Source of the DNA: Pseudogulbenkiania subflava DSM 22618
GTDB lineage: Bacteria > Pseudomonadota > Gammaproteobacteria > Burkholderiales > Chromobacteriaceae
Length of the DNA: 64,000 nucleotides
Assembly (NCBI RefSeq): GCF_900177275.1
Contig: NZ_FXAG01000008.1
Coordinates: 62,001 to 126,000, forward strand
Direction: 5' to 3'
Part shown: positions 1 through 9,493 of the stretch, piece by piece
How positions within the stretch are numbered: position 1 is the stretch's first letter
How the letters are laid out: each line of letters begins with the position of its first letter
Program-made: the position numbers and the translations under genes
Notes under the pieces: generated by a model
The model's input: only the letters and a program-made list of their open reading frames with translations
Told to the model about the DNA's origin: nothing
Database searches by the model: none

Positions 1-387
1 TGATGACGTCGTTATGGGTTTGATCGAAAATCATGGTTGTCAAGTCATCCACAGCAAAAAAAGTCCCGTGCCGGGGAGCGGGGAAAACGGGCCGCGCAAG
101 TGGCGCCGGAGCGCGGGTTGCGGGATGTTTTCAATGTAATCAATGGGTTAGCGGTTTTGCTCAATGCGTGGGCGAGAGCGGGGGGAGCCTTGTCTGGCAA
201 CCGTTCCGGCCGCTTTTCCCGGGCTTGTCCACAATTTTATCCACAGCTTTTGTGGATGATCGGGAAATCCCCTTATAAATTCATGGTTTAGCCGATTCTC
301 TTGGAACCGCATGGCAACTGCTGCCGAGCGGTTGCCGAACCCCGGGCAAACCGGCTACAGTCTACCGTTTGTGATACGTCTTGGAGA
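1..387. other. Gene-free left edge with clustered DnaA-box-like sites
   Basis: No convincing gene is visible here; the short open frames lack ribosome sites and family features. The stretch holds TTGTCCACA (225-233), TTATCCACA (237-245, a perfect match to the DnaA 9-mer consensus TTATNCACA) and an inverted ATCCACAAA-type site just after it (about 249-258). A further ATCCACAG lies near 45. It precedes exbB, so it may carry that promoter as well. No dnaA, dnaN or other origin gene is in view, so calling it an origin is not justified. Confidence 0.5.
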
Positions 388-1017
388 ATGCCTGTGGGGT
401 CCATCATCGAAGCGGCAGGCTGGCCCATCTGGGCCATTATCGTCGCCTCTGTCATCTCGCTGACCATCATTTTCGAGCGTTTTTTCAGCTTGCGTCAGTC
501 GCTGGTGGCGCCGCAGGGACTGCTGGGGCAGGCCTTGCAGGAGTATCGTCGCGCCGGCGCGACGCAGGAGTTGCTGCAGTTGCTGAGCCAGCATTCGCCG
601 CTGGGGCGGCTGTTCGCCGCCGGGCTGCGCAACGCCGATGCCAGCCGTGAGGTCATGAAAGAGTCGATCGAGGACGAGGGCCGCCTGGTGGCGCACCAAC
701 TGGAACGCTACCTCACCACGCTCGGCACCATCGCCGCCATGGCGCCGCTGCTGGGGCTGCTGGGCACGGTGATCGGCATGATCGAGATCTTCGGTTCGCA
801 GGCGCCGTCCGGCACCAATCCCACCGAACTGGCGCACGGCATTTCCGTGGCACTCTACAACACCGCGTTCGGCCTGATCGTAGCGATCCCCAGCATGATG
901 TTCTACCGCCATTTCCGCGCCCAGGTCGACGCCCTGCTGGTCGACATGGAATCGCAGGCGGTGAAACTGGTGGAAGTGCTGCACGGCGAGCGCAAGAACG
1001 GCAACGGCAACCACTGA
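388..1017 (+). CDS. exbB: MotA/TolQ/ExbB family proton channel protein
   Basis: Inner-membrane proton-channel subunit that, with an ExbD/TolR partner, uses the proton gradient to energise TonB- or Tol-type envelope machines. About 209 residues with three membrane segments: near residues 8-28 (WPIWAIIVAS...), 110-135 (GTIAAMAPLLGLLGTV...) and 150-175. The conserved TolQ/ExbB core around the second and third helices is clear. The start is uncertain: ATG 388 has GGAG too close to it, GTG 394 has GGAG (383-386) at 7 nt, and a longer frame opens at 301. The exbD partner follows 8 bp downstream. No tonB is adjacent, so the exact partner is open. Position upstream of lpxK is common in betaproteobacteria. 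Confidence 0.9.
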   Translation: MPVGSIIEAAGWPIWAIIVASVISLTIIFERFFSLRQSLVAPQGLLGQALQEYRRAGATQELLQLLSQHSPLGRLFAAGLRNADASREVMKESIEDEGRLVAHQLERYLTTLGTIAAMAPLLGLLGTVIGMIEIFGSQAPSGTNPTELAHGISVALYNTAFGLIVAIPSMMFYRHFRAQVDALLVDMESQAVKLVEVLHGERKNGNGNH

Positions 1018-1025
1018 GGCGCGGC

Positions 1026-1454
1026 ATGAACTTTCAACGTGGCCGGCACCGGGAAGAACCGGAAATCAACTTCATCCCTCTGATCGACCTGCTGCTGGTG
1101 ATCCTGATCTTCCTGATGGTCACCACCACCTATTCGCGCTATTCCGAGCTGAAGATCAACCTGCCGGCAGCGCAGGGCACGGCGCAGGCGGAAAAGAGCA
1201 ACGAGATCGACGTGGCGGTGTCACCCGCCGGCGAGATGATGGTGGGCGAGGTCAAGCTGCCGGCCGGTGATCGTGACGGCCTGGTGGCGCGCCTGAAGGA
1301 CCTGGCCGCCGGCAAGCACGGCGCGGTGGTGGTGATCAACGCTGATGCCAAGGCCAGCCACCAGTCGGTGGTGGGGGTGATGGAGGCGGCGCGGCTGGCC
1401 GGGCTGACCCAACTGACCTTCGCCACGCAACTCCCTTCCGACGCTCGGCCGTGA
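1026..1454 (+). CDS. exbD: ExbD/TolR family biopolymer transport protein
   Basis: Partner of the upstream ExbB channel. 142 residues: a short cytoplasmic N-terminus, one membrane anchor at about 16-38 and a periplasmic domain. The anchor carries the family's proton-carrying aspartate (Asp21 in FIPLIDLLLV). The stop overlaps the GTG start of lpxK (GTGA), so translation is probably coupled. ExbD and TolR cannot be separated by eye. Confidence 0.92.
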   Translation: MNFQRGRHREEPEINFIPLIDLLLVILIFLMVTTTYSRYSELKINLPAAQGTAQAEKSNEIDVAVSPAGEMMVGEVKLPAGDRDGLVARLKDLAAGKHGAVVVINADAKASHQSVVGVMEAARLAGLTQLTFATQLPSDARP

Positions 1455-2461
1455 AGGCGATCGAGCGCCACTGGTACCATCCCCGCGCCTGGCTGACCGT
1501 GCTGCTCGCCCCGCTGGAGGGGCTGTTCGCCGCCGTGTCGGCGCTGCGCCGTACCCTCTACCGCCGCGGCGTGTTCCGCTGCGAGCGTCTGTCCGTCCCG
1601 GTCGTCGTGATCGGCAACATCAACGTCGGCGGGGTGGGCAAGACGCCGCTAACGCTGGCGCTGATCGAGGCGTTCCGGGCGCGTGGCGTAGCAGTCGGGG
1701 TGATCAGCCGTGGCTATGGTGGCCAGCACGAGGCTCCAACCGAAGTCGGGCCCCTCTCCACGGCGGCCGAGGTCGGCGATGAGCCGCTGCTGATGGCGGC
1801 CGGGGGCGCCCCGGTGGTGGTCGGGCGCGACCGTGTCGCCGCCGGGCGCCTGTTGCTCGAACGCCATCCCGAGGTGCAACTGATTCTCAGCGACGACGGC
1901 CTGCAGCATTACCGGCTGGGGCGCGATCTGGAGCTGGTAGTGCTGGATGGCGCGCGCGGCATCGGCAACGGACGCCTGCTGCCCAACGGGCCACTGCGCG
2001 AGGCGGCCGGCCGGCTGCGTTCGGTCGACGCCGTGGTGGTCAACAGCCCTTTGGCCGACGGCGCGCGCTGGCTGCCCGCCGCGGTACCGCGCTTTGCCAT
2101 GACGCTCGAGCCGGGCGCCTTCGTCTCGCTTGCCGAGCCGGGGCGGACGCGCCGCGCCGCCGATTTCGCCGGCGAACGGCTGGTGGCGCTCGCCGGCATC
2201 GGCCATCCCGAACGCTTTTTCCGCACCCTGGAGCAACTGGGCCTCGATCCCGGCCGGCGGCTCGCTTTTCCCGACCACCACGTTTTCCAGCCGCAGGACA
2301 TTCCGGACGATGCCGACGCCGTACTGGTGACGGCCAAGGACGCCGTCAAGTTGCACTGCGTCAATCGTGCTAGACTATGGGTCCTGCCGGTCCGGGCGCG
2401 GCTCGCCCCGGACCTTGCCGACTGGATTCTTGCCCGATTGAAGATACGACATGGACGCTAA
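1451..2461 (+). CDS. lpxK: Tetraacyldisaccharide 4'-kinase LpxK
   Basis: Phosphorylates the 4' position of the lipid A disaccharide precursor at the inner membrane (Raetz pathway). 336 residues, normal for the family. The N-terminus has a hydrophobic membrane-associating stretch. The P-loop [12 protein letters not shown] lies near residues 55-66 and is the LpxK version of Walker A, followed by the ISRGYGG motif and SDDGLQHY. It starts with GTG, overlapping the exbD stop by 4 nt, and its end overlaps the Trm112-like gene by 11 nt. It is part of an envelope-lipid operon with kdsB. Confidence 0.96.
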   Translation: MKAIERHWYHPRAWLTVLLAPLEGLFAAVSALRRTLYRRGVFRCERLSVPVVVIGNINVGGVGKTPLTLALIEAFRARGVAVGVISRGYGGQHEAPTEVGPLSTAAEVGDEPLLMAAGGAPVVVGRDRVAAGRLLLERHPEVQLILSDDGLQHYRLGRDLELVVLDGARGIGNGRLLPNGPLREAAGRLRSVDAVVVNSPLADGARWLPAAVPRFAMTLEPGAFVSLAEPGRTRRAADFAGERLVALAGIGHPERFFRTLEQLGLDPGRRLAFPDHHVFQPQDIPDDADAVLVTAKDAVKLHCVNRARLWVLPVRARLAPDLADWILARLKIRHGR

Positions 2462-2633
2462 ATTTCTCGACATCCTGGTGTGCCCGCTGTGCAAGGGCCC
2501 GCTGGTGTACCGCAAGGCCGAACAGGAGCTGGTGTGCAAGGGCGACCGGCTGGCGTTTCCCATCCGCGACGGCATCCCTATGATGCTGGAGAGCGAGGCG
2601 CGCGAGCTGCCGGCCGAGGAAGAGGTGGAATGA
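2451..2633 (+). CDS. Trm112-like zinc-ribbon protein (YcaR family)
   Basis: 60-residue protein of the Trm112/YcaR family (UPF0434), small zinc-ribbon-like proteins. CPLCKGPL near residue 11 and a later VCKGD cysteine are visible, with the hallmark [12 protein letters not shown] core. It lies between lpxK and kdsB with overlaps on both sides (11 nt and an ATGA with kdsB), the same arrangement as in many proteobacteria. Trm112 proteins elsewhere activate methyltransferases; the bacterial role in this operon is not established. Confidence 0.9.
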   Translation: MDAKFLDILVCPLCKGPLVYRKAEQELVCKGDRLAFPIRDGIPMMLESEARELPAEEEVE

Positions 2634-3394
2634 ACCGCGGCTTCACCGTGGTGGTGCCGGCGCGCATGGCGTCGAGCCGGCTGCCCGGCAAGCCGCTGGC
2701 TGACATCGCCGGCAAGCCGATGGTGGTGCGGGTGGCCGAGCAGGCCGCCAGGTCGGCCGCACGCGCGGTGATCGTCGCCACCGATCATCCCGACATCGTC
2801 ACGGCGTGCGCCGCTCACGGCGTGAGCGCAGTGATGACGCGCGACGACCATGCCAGCGGCACCGACCGCCTGGCCGAGGTGGTGGCCACGCTGGGCCTCG
2901 CGGACGACGAGATCATCGTCAACGTGCAGGGCGACGAACCGCTGATCGACCCGGCGCTGATCGACCGCCTGGCCGCGCTGATGGCGGATTCCGGCGTGCC
3001 GATGGCGACGCTGGCGCACCCCATCCACCGTGCCGCCGACGTGTTTAATCCCAACGTCGTGAAAGTGGTGCTTGACCGGACCGGCCGCGCTCTTTATTTT
3101 AGTCGGGCACCCATCCCCTATGCCCGAGATGCGTTCGCCCAGGATGTGAACGTTTTGCCGCCCGAGCTACCGGTTCTGCGGCACATCGGCATGTACGCCT
3201 ACCAGGCGGGTTTTCTCTCTACCTACACTTCGCTGACGCCCGCGCCGCTGGAAACCTTCGAGGCGCTGGAGCAGTTGCGCGTGCTGTGGCACGGCTACCC
3301 CATCATGGTGGCCACCGTCGCCGACGCGCCGCCAGCCGGAGTCGATACGCCAGATGATCTAGAGCGGGTGCGCGCGCTGTTCGCCGCCGCTTGA
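2630..3394 (+). CDS. kdsB: 3-deoxy-manno-octulosonate cytidylyltransferase
   Basis: Activates Kdo to CMP-Kdo for the LPS inner core. 254 residues, typical length. The N-terminal nucleotidyltransferase signature [16 protein letters not shown] (residues about 8-23) and the VQGDEPLI motif near residue 100 are clear. ATG 2630 overlaps the previous stop as ATGA, which fixes the start; a longer frame upstream only shadows the Trm112 gene. Together with kdsC and kdsD at 16.3-17.8 kb most of the Kdo pathway is in this window. Confidence 0.97.
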   Translation: MNRGFTVVVPARMASSRLPGKPLADIAGKPMVVRVAEQAARSAARAVIVATDHPDIVTACAAHGVSAVMTRDDHASGTDRLAEVVATLGLADDEIIVNVQGDEPLIDPALIDRLAALMADSGVPMATLAHPIHRAADVFNPNVVKVVLDRTGRALYFSRAPIPYARDAFAQDVNVLPPELPVLRHIGMYAYQAGFLSTYTSLTPAPLETFEALEQLRVLWHGYPIMVATVADAPPAGVDTPDDLERVRALFAAA

Positions 3395-3442
3395 AAAACG
3401 ATTAGCACAAAAGACGAAACGCAAACTTTGACGGGAGAGTAA

Positions 3443-4099
<657 letters not shown>

Positions 4100-4118
4100 T
4101 CGTAGCGGCAAGGCAATG

Positions 4119-4147
4119 AAAAAGGACGGTCAGGCCGTCCTTTTTTT
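4119..4147 (+). terminator. Rho-independent terminator after adk
   Basis: Stem AAAGGACGG / CCGTCCTTT with a short loop, followed by a T-run (4139-4147). It lies 20 bp past the adk stop. Confidence 0.9.
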
Positions 4148-4190
4148 GCGTCTGGGGGCTGCCGCGCCATGCCCTCCAGTCCTGCCCGGC

Positions 4191-5711
4191 TCAGAAAGGC
4201 GCCTGGCAGGGGATGTCCAGGGTGAAGACCGAACCCTGGCCCGGCCGGCTTGCCACCGTCAGGGTGCCGCCCAGCGGCTGGCGTGCCTTGCTGTTGGCGA
4301 GGTAGAGCCCGAGTCCGCGGTGTTCCTGTCCGCCGCGGGTGGTGAAAAACGGCTCGAACACCCGGTCCCGGTTTTCCGGTGCGATGCCGCAACCGCTGTC
4401 GCTGACGCTGATGCGGACGTGCCGTGCGCCTCGCAAGGCGCTCTCCAGCCTGATCCGGCCGCGCTGTCCCGGTTGGAAGGCGTGTAGCGTAGCATTCTCC
4501 AGCAACTGGCTCACTACCTGGAACAGTGCCCCCGGATAGCTGTCCATCAGCACGTCGAGCTCGCCGTGCAGCTCGATGTCCAGGTTGGCGCTCTCGGGCT
4601 GTGGCTTCAGGTTGCGGACGATTTCTTCCAGGTAGGCCGTCAGCGGGAATTGGCGCCGCGTCTCGCCGGTCTGGTCCTGTGCGATCTGGCGGAAGCTGTG
4701 TACCAGGTCCGCCGCGCGTTCCGCACTGGAGAGCAGCAACTGGCAGCTCTCTTCGGTATGCGCCAGATAGTCCAGGAATTCGCTCTTCTTGATGGTCCCG
4801 GCGTTAAGACTTTCCGTCAGGTAATGGGTGGTGTTGGCGAGGCTGGAGGCGGTGCTCAGCGTCACGCCGATCGGGGTGTTGATTTCATGGGCGACGTCGG
4901 CCCCAAGCCGACCCAGCGTGGCCAGGTTCTCGCTTTCCTCCAGGGTCTGTTGTGCCAGCTCAAGCTGCTGAAAGGCCTGTTGGGCGCGCTGCTTCTCTTC
5001 CTGTGCTCGGGCATCGGCACGCTGCAGGGTGGCGAGGTCGAGGCGCCGTTGCTCGCCGAGGCGCCGCGCGCTGTCGAGCAGGGGGGCGAACTCCTGGCTG
5101 ATGGCGCCGGTGTTGTCTGCGGCGGGTTCTGGCGCGCTCTGGTCTAGCGCCTTCTCCAGCTGTTGTCTCAGCTGGCCCAACGGTTGCCGCAGGTGGCGCT
5201 GCAGGGCGTAGCGCAGCAGAAGCCACAGCCCCCCGTCCAGCAGCAGCACCTGCAGCAGTAGGTCGAGGCGGCGTTGCTGCTCCTTGAGCCGGAGTGATTC
5301 GCGGCTCAGGTAGACCGTGGCCTGAGCGAGCTGTTCCTGCTTCAGGTAGGTGATGGCAACGCTGAGCCGGTCGTCCGCCTCCGGTTGGTCGGCCGGCGTC
5401 ATGTCGCGCACGGCGCGCCCATCGCGGATACGGCCGAGATTGAGTCCGGCATCCCCCTGGATGCGGATAGCCTCCACCGCTGACCAGGCCAACTCGGCGT
5501 CGAGCAACTGCCGCAGGTAGGGTTCGTCGAGCTGCCAGACGCCATGAGGCAAGGTGAGCTCCAGCCGATGGGTCAGCGACTTGCTGAGCGCCATGTACTC
5601 GCTTTGATCCTCTCGCCGGCTGTAATCGTTACAGACGACGCCCAGTCCCGTGAGCAGCAGGGTGGCGCCGCCGAGCAGCCAGATCACCAGTTTTCCCGTG
5701 AACGTACGCAT
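4191..5711 (-). CDS. Orphan membrane sensor histidine kinase
   Basis: About 506 residues. N-terminal membrane helix (VIWLLGGATLLLTGLGVV), a periplasmic domain of roughly 130 residues, a second hydrophobic stretch near 155-170, a long coiled coil rich in Gln/Glu/Arg, then an HisKA-type H-box (ADVAHEINTP, around residue 275) and a HATPase with N-box LLENATLHAF, G1 DSGCGI, F-box FEPFFTT and G2 GLGLYLAN. The start is ATG 5711, with AAGGGG just upstream; a GTG at 5726 is possible. No response regulator lies next to it, so its partner and signal are unknown. It is convergent with adk. Confidence 0.9.
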   Translation of the reverse strand: MRTFTGKLVIWLLGGATLLLTGLGVVCNDYSRREDQSEYMALSKSLTHRLELTLPHGVWQLDEPYLRQLLDAELAWSAVEAIRIQGDAGLNLGRIRDGRAVRDMTPADQPEADDRLSVAITYLKQEQLAQATVYLSRESLRLKEQQRRLDLLLQVLLLDGGLWLLLRYALQRHLRQPLGQLRQQLEKALDQSAPEPAADNTGAISQEFAPLLDSARRLGEQRRLDLATLQRADARAQEEKQRAQQAFQQLELAQQTLEESENLATLGRLGADVAHEINTPIGVTLSTASSLANTTHYLTESLNAGTIKKSEFLDYLAHTEESCQLLLSSAERAADLVHSFRQIAQDQTGETRRQFPLTAYLEEIVRNLKPQPESANLDIELHGELDVLMDSYPGALFQVVSQLLENATLHAFQPGQRGRIRLESALRGARHVRISVSDSGCGIAPENRDRVFEPFFTTRGGQEHRGLGLYLANSKARQPLGGTLTVASRPGQGSVFTLDIPCQAPF

Positions 5712-5833
5712 AGCCCCTTTCTGCACTAGCCGTGTCTTTTATCCTATATGTTGACCATGTAAAAGCAAAAAACACAAATCGGGTAAATGTCATGGGCTAT
5801 TTTTAAAATAAGGTTGTATCGGGAGGACATCCC

Positions 5834-6337
5834 ATGAGGAAAAGGACTTTGCTGGCCGGCCTGATTGCCTTGATGCTCGGGCCCTGGGCCTGGTCGCTGG
5901 AGTTGAACATAGCGACGAGGTCCGATCTGATCGCCATCGGTGTCAGCCCCGAACTTGCCGAGCGGGTAGTGAGCTATCGTGAGACACATGGTGATTTTCT
6001 AAGCAGCGGCGATGTGCTGAAGGTGGAGGGCATGACCCAAGGGCAGTTGAACCAGCTGCGCTCCTCGCTGACGATCGATGGTCAGCGAGTGACGACGCCT
6101 TCGGGTACCGCCCCGGCGATTCCGGGCGTCTCCCCGGCGGTACCGGCGCACAAGGTGACGCTGGTGTCGGCCCGTCACCACACAACAAGAGGACTCCACC
6201 GCCACAGTGGGCGGGTGGGGCGTCATCATGTGCTAGCTGACGACGAGAGCGCTGAGCACGGTCGCGGCCATGGGCGTGGAGGCGGCCATGGCCATGGTGG
6301 TGGCGATGGGCATGGCGGAGGCCATGGCAAGGATTAA
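5834..6337 (+). CDS. Secreted ComEA-like helix-hairpin-helix protein with His/Gly-rich tail
   Basis: 167 residues: signal peptide (about 1-20, ending WAWS), then a helix-hairpin-helix region (about 22-80) of ComEA type, with ELNIATRSDLIAIGVS matching the usual 'NiNtA...L..ipGi' start of such domains. A Pro/Ala linker follows, then a tail from about residue 115 very rich in His and Gly (GHGRGGGHGHGGG). ComEA-type proteins bind double-stranded DNA in the periplasm during natural transformation. The His tail is not a ComEA feature and suggests metal binding. GGGAGGA precedes the start. The promoter region is AT-rich. Confidence 0.75.
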   Translation: MRKRTLLAGLIALMLGPWAWSLELNIATRSDLIAIGVSPELAERVVSYRETHGDFLSSGDVLKVEGMTQGQLNQLRSSLTIDGQRVTTPSGTAPAIPGVSPAVPAHKVTLVSARHHTTRGLHRHSGRVGRHHVLADDESAEHGRGHGRGGGHGHGGGDGHGGGHGKD

Positions 6338-6370
6338 CCGGTACTAAGAAGGCAGTGTGGAGGAGTCAGG

Positions 6371-6400
6371 CAAGGCGGGAGCTTCCCGCCTTTGCCTTTT
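6371..6400. terminator. Terminator between the HHH protein and the DMT transporter
   Basis: Perfect stem AAGGCGGGA / TCCCGCCTT with a 3-nt loop and a T-rich tail on the plus strand (TTTGCCTTTT). It sits between convergent genes, and the stem can also serve the minus strand. Confidence 0.75.
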
Positions 6401-7303
6401 CTAGCTGGCGTGCGCGGCGGCGGCGTTTCTCGTCGGCAGCTTTTGCAGCAACAGGCCGGAGAGGATCAGGCCGAGTCCGACCAGGGTGGAGCCGAGAATC
6501 GGTTCGCCGATGATCAGCCAGATCAGCACCAGTGACAGCAGCGGCGACAGAAAGATCAGGTTGGCGATCTTCGCTGTGCTGCTGGTCAGTTTCATCGCCG
6601 TGAGCCACATGACGAAGGTGAAGCCCATCTCGAGCGCGCCGACGTAGGCGGCACCCGCGATACCCTGCCAGGCCACCGGGCGCAGTTCACCGCTGAGCGC
6701 GCACCAGATCACGATGAGAGGCAAGGCGAGCAGGAAGTTGAGGGTGAGTCCCAACACCGGTTCACGCTGGTCGCGCGTGTTGAAGATCCAGTAGGCGGCC
6801 CACAGCAGCGTGGAGAGCAGGGCGCAGCCGACCCCGGCCAGATTGGAAAAATGCAGCGCCAGCAGCTCGCCGCGCGTGCCGATCACCAGCACCCCGAGGT
6901 AGCAGATCAGCGCCGCCAGCGCATCACGTCCTTTCAGCGGCTGTTTCAACAGCGGCACCGCCAGCAGCGTCATGGTCAGCGCCCAGGTGTAGTTGATCGC
7001 CTGGGCTTCCTGCGCCGGCAGCAGGGAATAGGCCTGGAACAGGATCAGGTAGTAGAGGAAGGGATTGATCGCGCCTAGGATCAGCGAGCGCCGCCAATGT
7101 TGGCCGAAGACCGTTATCAATTCGCCGAGGCGCCCTTGGGACAACAGGATGAGCAGCAGCGACAGCAGCGAGAACACGGTGCTGTAGAGCACCAGCTGCG
7201 CCGGGCTGAGGTGCGCCAGACTGATCTTGAAGGCGGTGGCCACGGTCGACCACGCCAGCACGGCGGACAGGCCGTAAGCGTAGGCTTGCTTTTGGCGACT
7301 CAA
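6401..7303 (-). CDS. EamA/DMT family transporter
   Basis: About 300 residues with roughly ten membrane helices arranged as two EamA repeats, typical of drug/metabolite exporters. A conserved proline-glutamate pair occurs late in the protein (IIGEPILGSTLVG). I prefer the TTG start at 7303 because AGGAG lies 6 nt upstream; an ATG at 7363 lacks a ribosome site and adds 20 non-conserved residues. The substrate cannot be told from sequence. It is the last gene of the minus-strand block but 92 bp from nnr, so it may have its own promoter. Confidence 0.88.
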   Translation of the reverse strand: MSRQKQAYAYGLSAVLAWSTVATAFKISLAHLSPAQLVLYSTVFSLLSLLLILLSQGRLGELITVFGQHWRRSLILGAINPFLYYLILFQAYSLLPAQEAQAINYTWALTMTLLAVPLLKQPLKGRDALAALICYLGVLVIGTRGELLALHFSNLAGVGCALLSTLLWAAYWIFNTRDQREPVLGLTLNFLLALPLIVIWCALSGELRPVAWQGIAGAAYVGALEMGFTFVMWLTAMKLTSSTAKIANLIFLSPLLSLVLIWLIIGEPILGSTLVGLGLILSGLLLQKLPTRNAAAAHAS

Positions 7304-7395
7304 AGGGGGCTCCTGGAGGGGTGGGGTCGCTCGATTGTAGCGGCTGGCCCCGATGCTGGCCATCTTTGGAGACTGGATACAATGGCCGCCACGGC

Positions 7396-8868
7396 TCAGC
7401 CGTGGGCCCCGGTGTGCGTCAGGTTGATCACGCGCGACAACAGCGGCACGGTGGCGGAGGCCGTGAGCCCGATCGGGCCTTGCTCGGCGCGGGTATAGGC
7501 ATCACCCGCCAAACCGTGCAGGTGCACCCCCAGCGCGGCGGCGTCGAACACGGGCAGTCCCTGCGCCAGCAAGGCGGCCACCAGCCCGCTCAGCACATCG
7601 CCCTGGCCGGCCACCGCCAGCGCCGGCCCGCCGCTGGTATTGAGCCGGTAATAGCCGTCGGGGCGCACGATCAGGCTGCCGGCACCCTTGAGCACCACGA
7701 CGCTGTCGAGGCGCTGCGCCAGTGCGCGCGCGGCCGCGAGCCGGTCGGCCTGCACGTCGGCCGTGCTGCACGCCAGCAGACGCGCGGCTTCGGCTGGATG
7801 GGGGGTGAGAACGGTTGCGCCCTGGCGCCGGCCCAGCGCCTGTTGCAGTGTGCTGTTGCCGGCCAGCAGATTGAGCGCATCGGCGTCCAGCAGCAGCGGC
7901 TGGGCAGTGCCGATCAGGTGGCCGAGCCAGTGGCGGGCGGCGCTGCCTTGCCCCAGCCCGGGGCCGATGGCGACGGCGTCGGCGGCGGGCAGCGTGCTGC
8001 TCGGCTCGAGCGGCTGGATCATCAGCTCGGGAGCCGCCGGATCGACTGCCAGCCGGTCGTCCAGCGTGGCCAGATGGACCTTGCCGGCACCGCCGGCGTA
8101 GGCGGCGCGTCCGGCGAGCAGCGCGGCGCCGAGCATGCCGCGCTCGCCGCCGATCACCAGCACGCTGCCGAAGCGCCCCTTGTGACTGTCGTTGGCGCGC
8201 ACCGGCAGCAGGGCCAGCGGTCGGTTCAACTCGCCCTCTGCGGAGGGGCAGAGTTCGCTGGGGTAGTCCAGCGGAGCCAGCTCGACCTGCCCCGCCAGGT
8301 CGGCGCCGGCCGCCATGTAGAGCCCCGGCTTGTGGCTGAGGAAGGTGAGGGTGTGGCTGGCGCGGATGGCAACGTTGGCGGCGGTGCCGCGGTACGGGTC
8401 GAGCCCGGAAGGGGTGTCCAGCGCCAGGACAGGAATAGCCAATGCGTTGAGCTGGTGGATGGTGTCCAGCCACGGCGCGGCGAAATCGCGCGCGAGGCCG
8501 ATGCCGAACAGCCCGTCGATGATCAGGTCTGGCGGCGGGGCGTCTTCGGCCAACGTGGCGCGCGGCTGCAGGCCGGCCGTCTGCAGCGTCTGCATGGCGG
8601 CCTGGGTGGCGGGGGTGGCTGGCGCAGCGGGCAGCAGCAGGTCGACGTGGTAGCCGCGCCGGTGCAGCAGCAGCGCGGCCTGCAGCGCGTCGCCACCGTT
8701 GTTGCCCGGACCGGCGGCGACCAGCACGCGTGCACCCGGGGACAGGTGCCCCCCCACCCAATCGGCGGTGGCGCGGGCTGCCTGCGCCATCAGGTCGAGT
8801 CCTTGGGCGGCGGCGTCCTGTTCCAGCTGGCGCAGCGCGGCCAGACTGAGTATCGCGTCAGCTCGCAT
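7396..8868 (-). CDS. nnr: Bifunctional NAD(P)H-hydrate epimerase/dehydratase
   Basis: Repairs hydrated NADH/NADPH. 490 residues with the YjeF-N epimerase domain first (GPGNNGGD near 53-60, then DGLFGIGL) and the ADP-dependent dehydratase domain second (GGERGMLGAALLAG, GPGLGQG, LTPHPAEAARL, VLKGAG, VAGQGDVLSG). All expected motifs of both halves are present. The start overlaps the ubiX end by 11 nt, so it is read in the same transcript. Confidence 0.96.
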   Translation of the reverse strand: MRADAILSLAALRQLEQDAAAQGLDLMAQAARATADWVGGHLSPGARVLVAAGPGNNGGDALQAALLLHRRGYHVDLLLPAAPATPATQAAMQTLQTAGLQPRATLAEDAPPPDLIIDGLFGIGLARDFAAPWLDTIHQLNALAIPVLALDTPSGLDPYRGTAANVAIRASHTLTFLSHKPGLYMAAGADLAGQVELAPLDYPSELCPSAEGELNRPLALLPVRANDSHKGRFGSVLVIGGERGMLGAALLAGRAAYAGGAGKVHLATLDDRLAVDPAAPELMIQPLEPSSTLPAADAVAIGPGLGQGSAARHWLGHLIGTAQPLLLDADALNLLAGNSTLQQALGRRQGATVLTPHPAEAARLLACSTADVQADRLAAARALAQRLDSVVVLKGAGSLIVRPDGYYRLNTSGGPALAVAGQGDVLSGLVAALLAQGLPVFDAAALGVHLHGLAGDAYTRAEQGPIGLTASATVPLLSRVINLTHTGAHG

Positions 8869-9493
8869 CGGCCTGCTCCCCGCCTTGTTCTCCCCAGCGC
8901 GGCAGCAGCGTGTGCGCGACGCCGAGTTGATCCAGTATCCGCGCCACGATGAAATCGACCATGTCGTCCACGCTTTGCGGGTGGGTGTAGAAGCCGGGAG
9001 CGGGGGGCAGGATCACCGTGCCGAGCCGGGCCAGTTTCAGCATGTTCTCCAGGTGGATGACCGACAACGGCGTTTCGCGCGGTACCAGGATCAGACGGCG
9101 GCCTTCCTTGATGGTGACGTCGGCGGCGCGCTCGATCAGGTTGTCCGACATGCCGTGGGCGATGGCGGCGAGCGTGCCCATCGAGCACGGGCACACCACC
9201 ATGGCATCGGCCGGATTGGAGCCCGAGGCCACCGGGGCGAACCACTCCTCGCGGCCGAAGGCCTCGAGCTGGCCGGGGGTGGCGCCGCTGCGTTCGGCCA
9301 GCCAGTCGCGCAGCTCGGCCGGGCGCGACGGCAGGCTGAGCTGCATCTCCTGGCGCGCCACGACCTGGGCCGCCTGCGACGACAGCACCCAGACCCGCGT
9401 GCCGGCCTGGATCAGGCAGTCGATCAGGCGCAGGCCGTAGGGCAGGCCGGAGGCGCCGGTCAGGGCGACGGTGACGGTGTGGACGGGGCGCAT
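8858..9493 (-). CDS. ubiX: Flavin prenyltransferase UbiX
   Basis: Makes prenylated FMN, the cofactor of UbiD decarboxylases used in ubiquinone synthesis. 211 residues: N-terminal TGASGLPYGLRL (flavin-binding start), CPCSMGTLAAIAHG and the late VPRETPLS-IHLENM and PPAPGFYTHP motifs characteristic of UbiX. ATG 9493 has AAGG 6 nt upstream; the longer upstream frame is discarded. It overlaps the Gx-transporter gene by 34 nt and nnr by 11 nt. Confidence 0.95.
   Translation of the reverse strand: MRPVHTVTVALTGASGLPYGLRLIDCLIQAGTRVWVLSSQAAQVVARQEMQLSLPSRPAELRDWLAERSGATPGQLEAFGREEWFAPVASGSNPADAMVVCPCSMGTLAAIAHGMSDNLIERAADVTIKEGRRLILVPRETPLSVIHLENMLKLARLGTVILPPAPGFYTHPQSVDDMVDFIVARILDQLGVAHTLLPRWGEQGGEQADAS

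Noticed and set aside
7321-8952. 543-codon open frame antisense to nnr
   Set aside because: Shadow frame; crosses nnr completely and has no recognisable motif.
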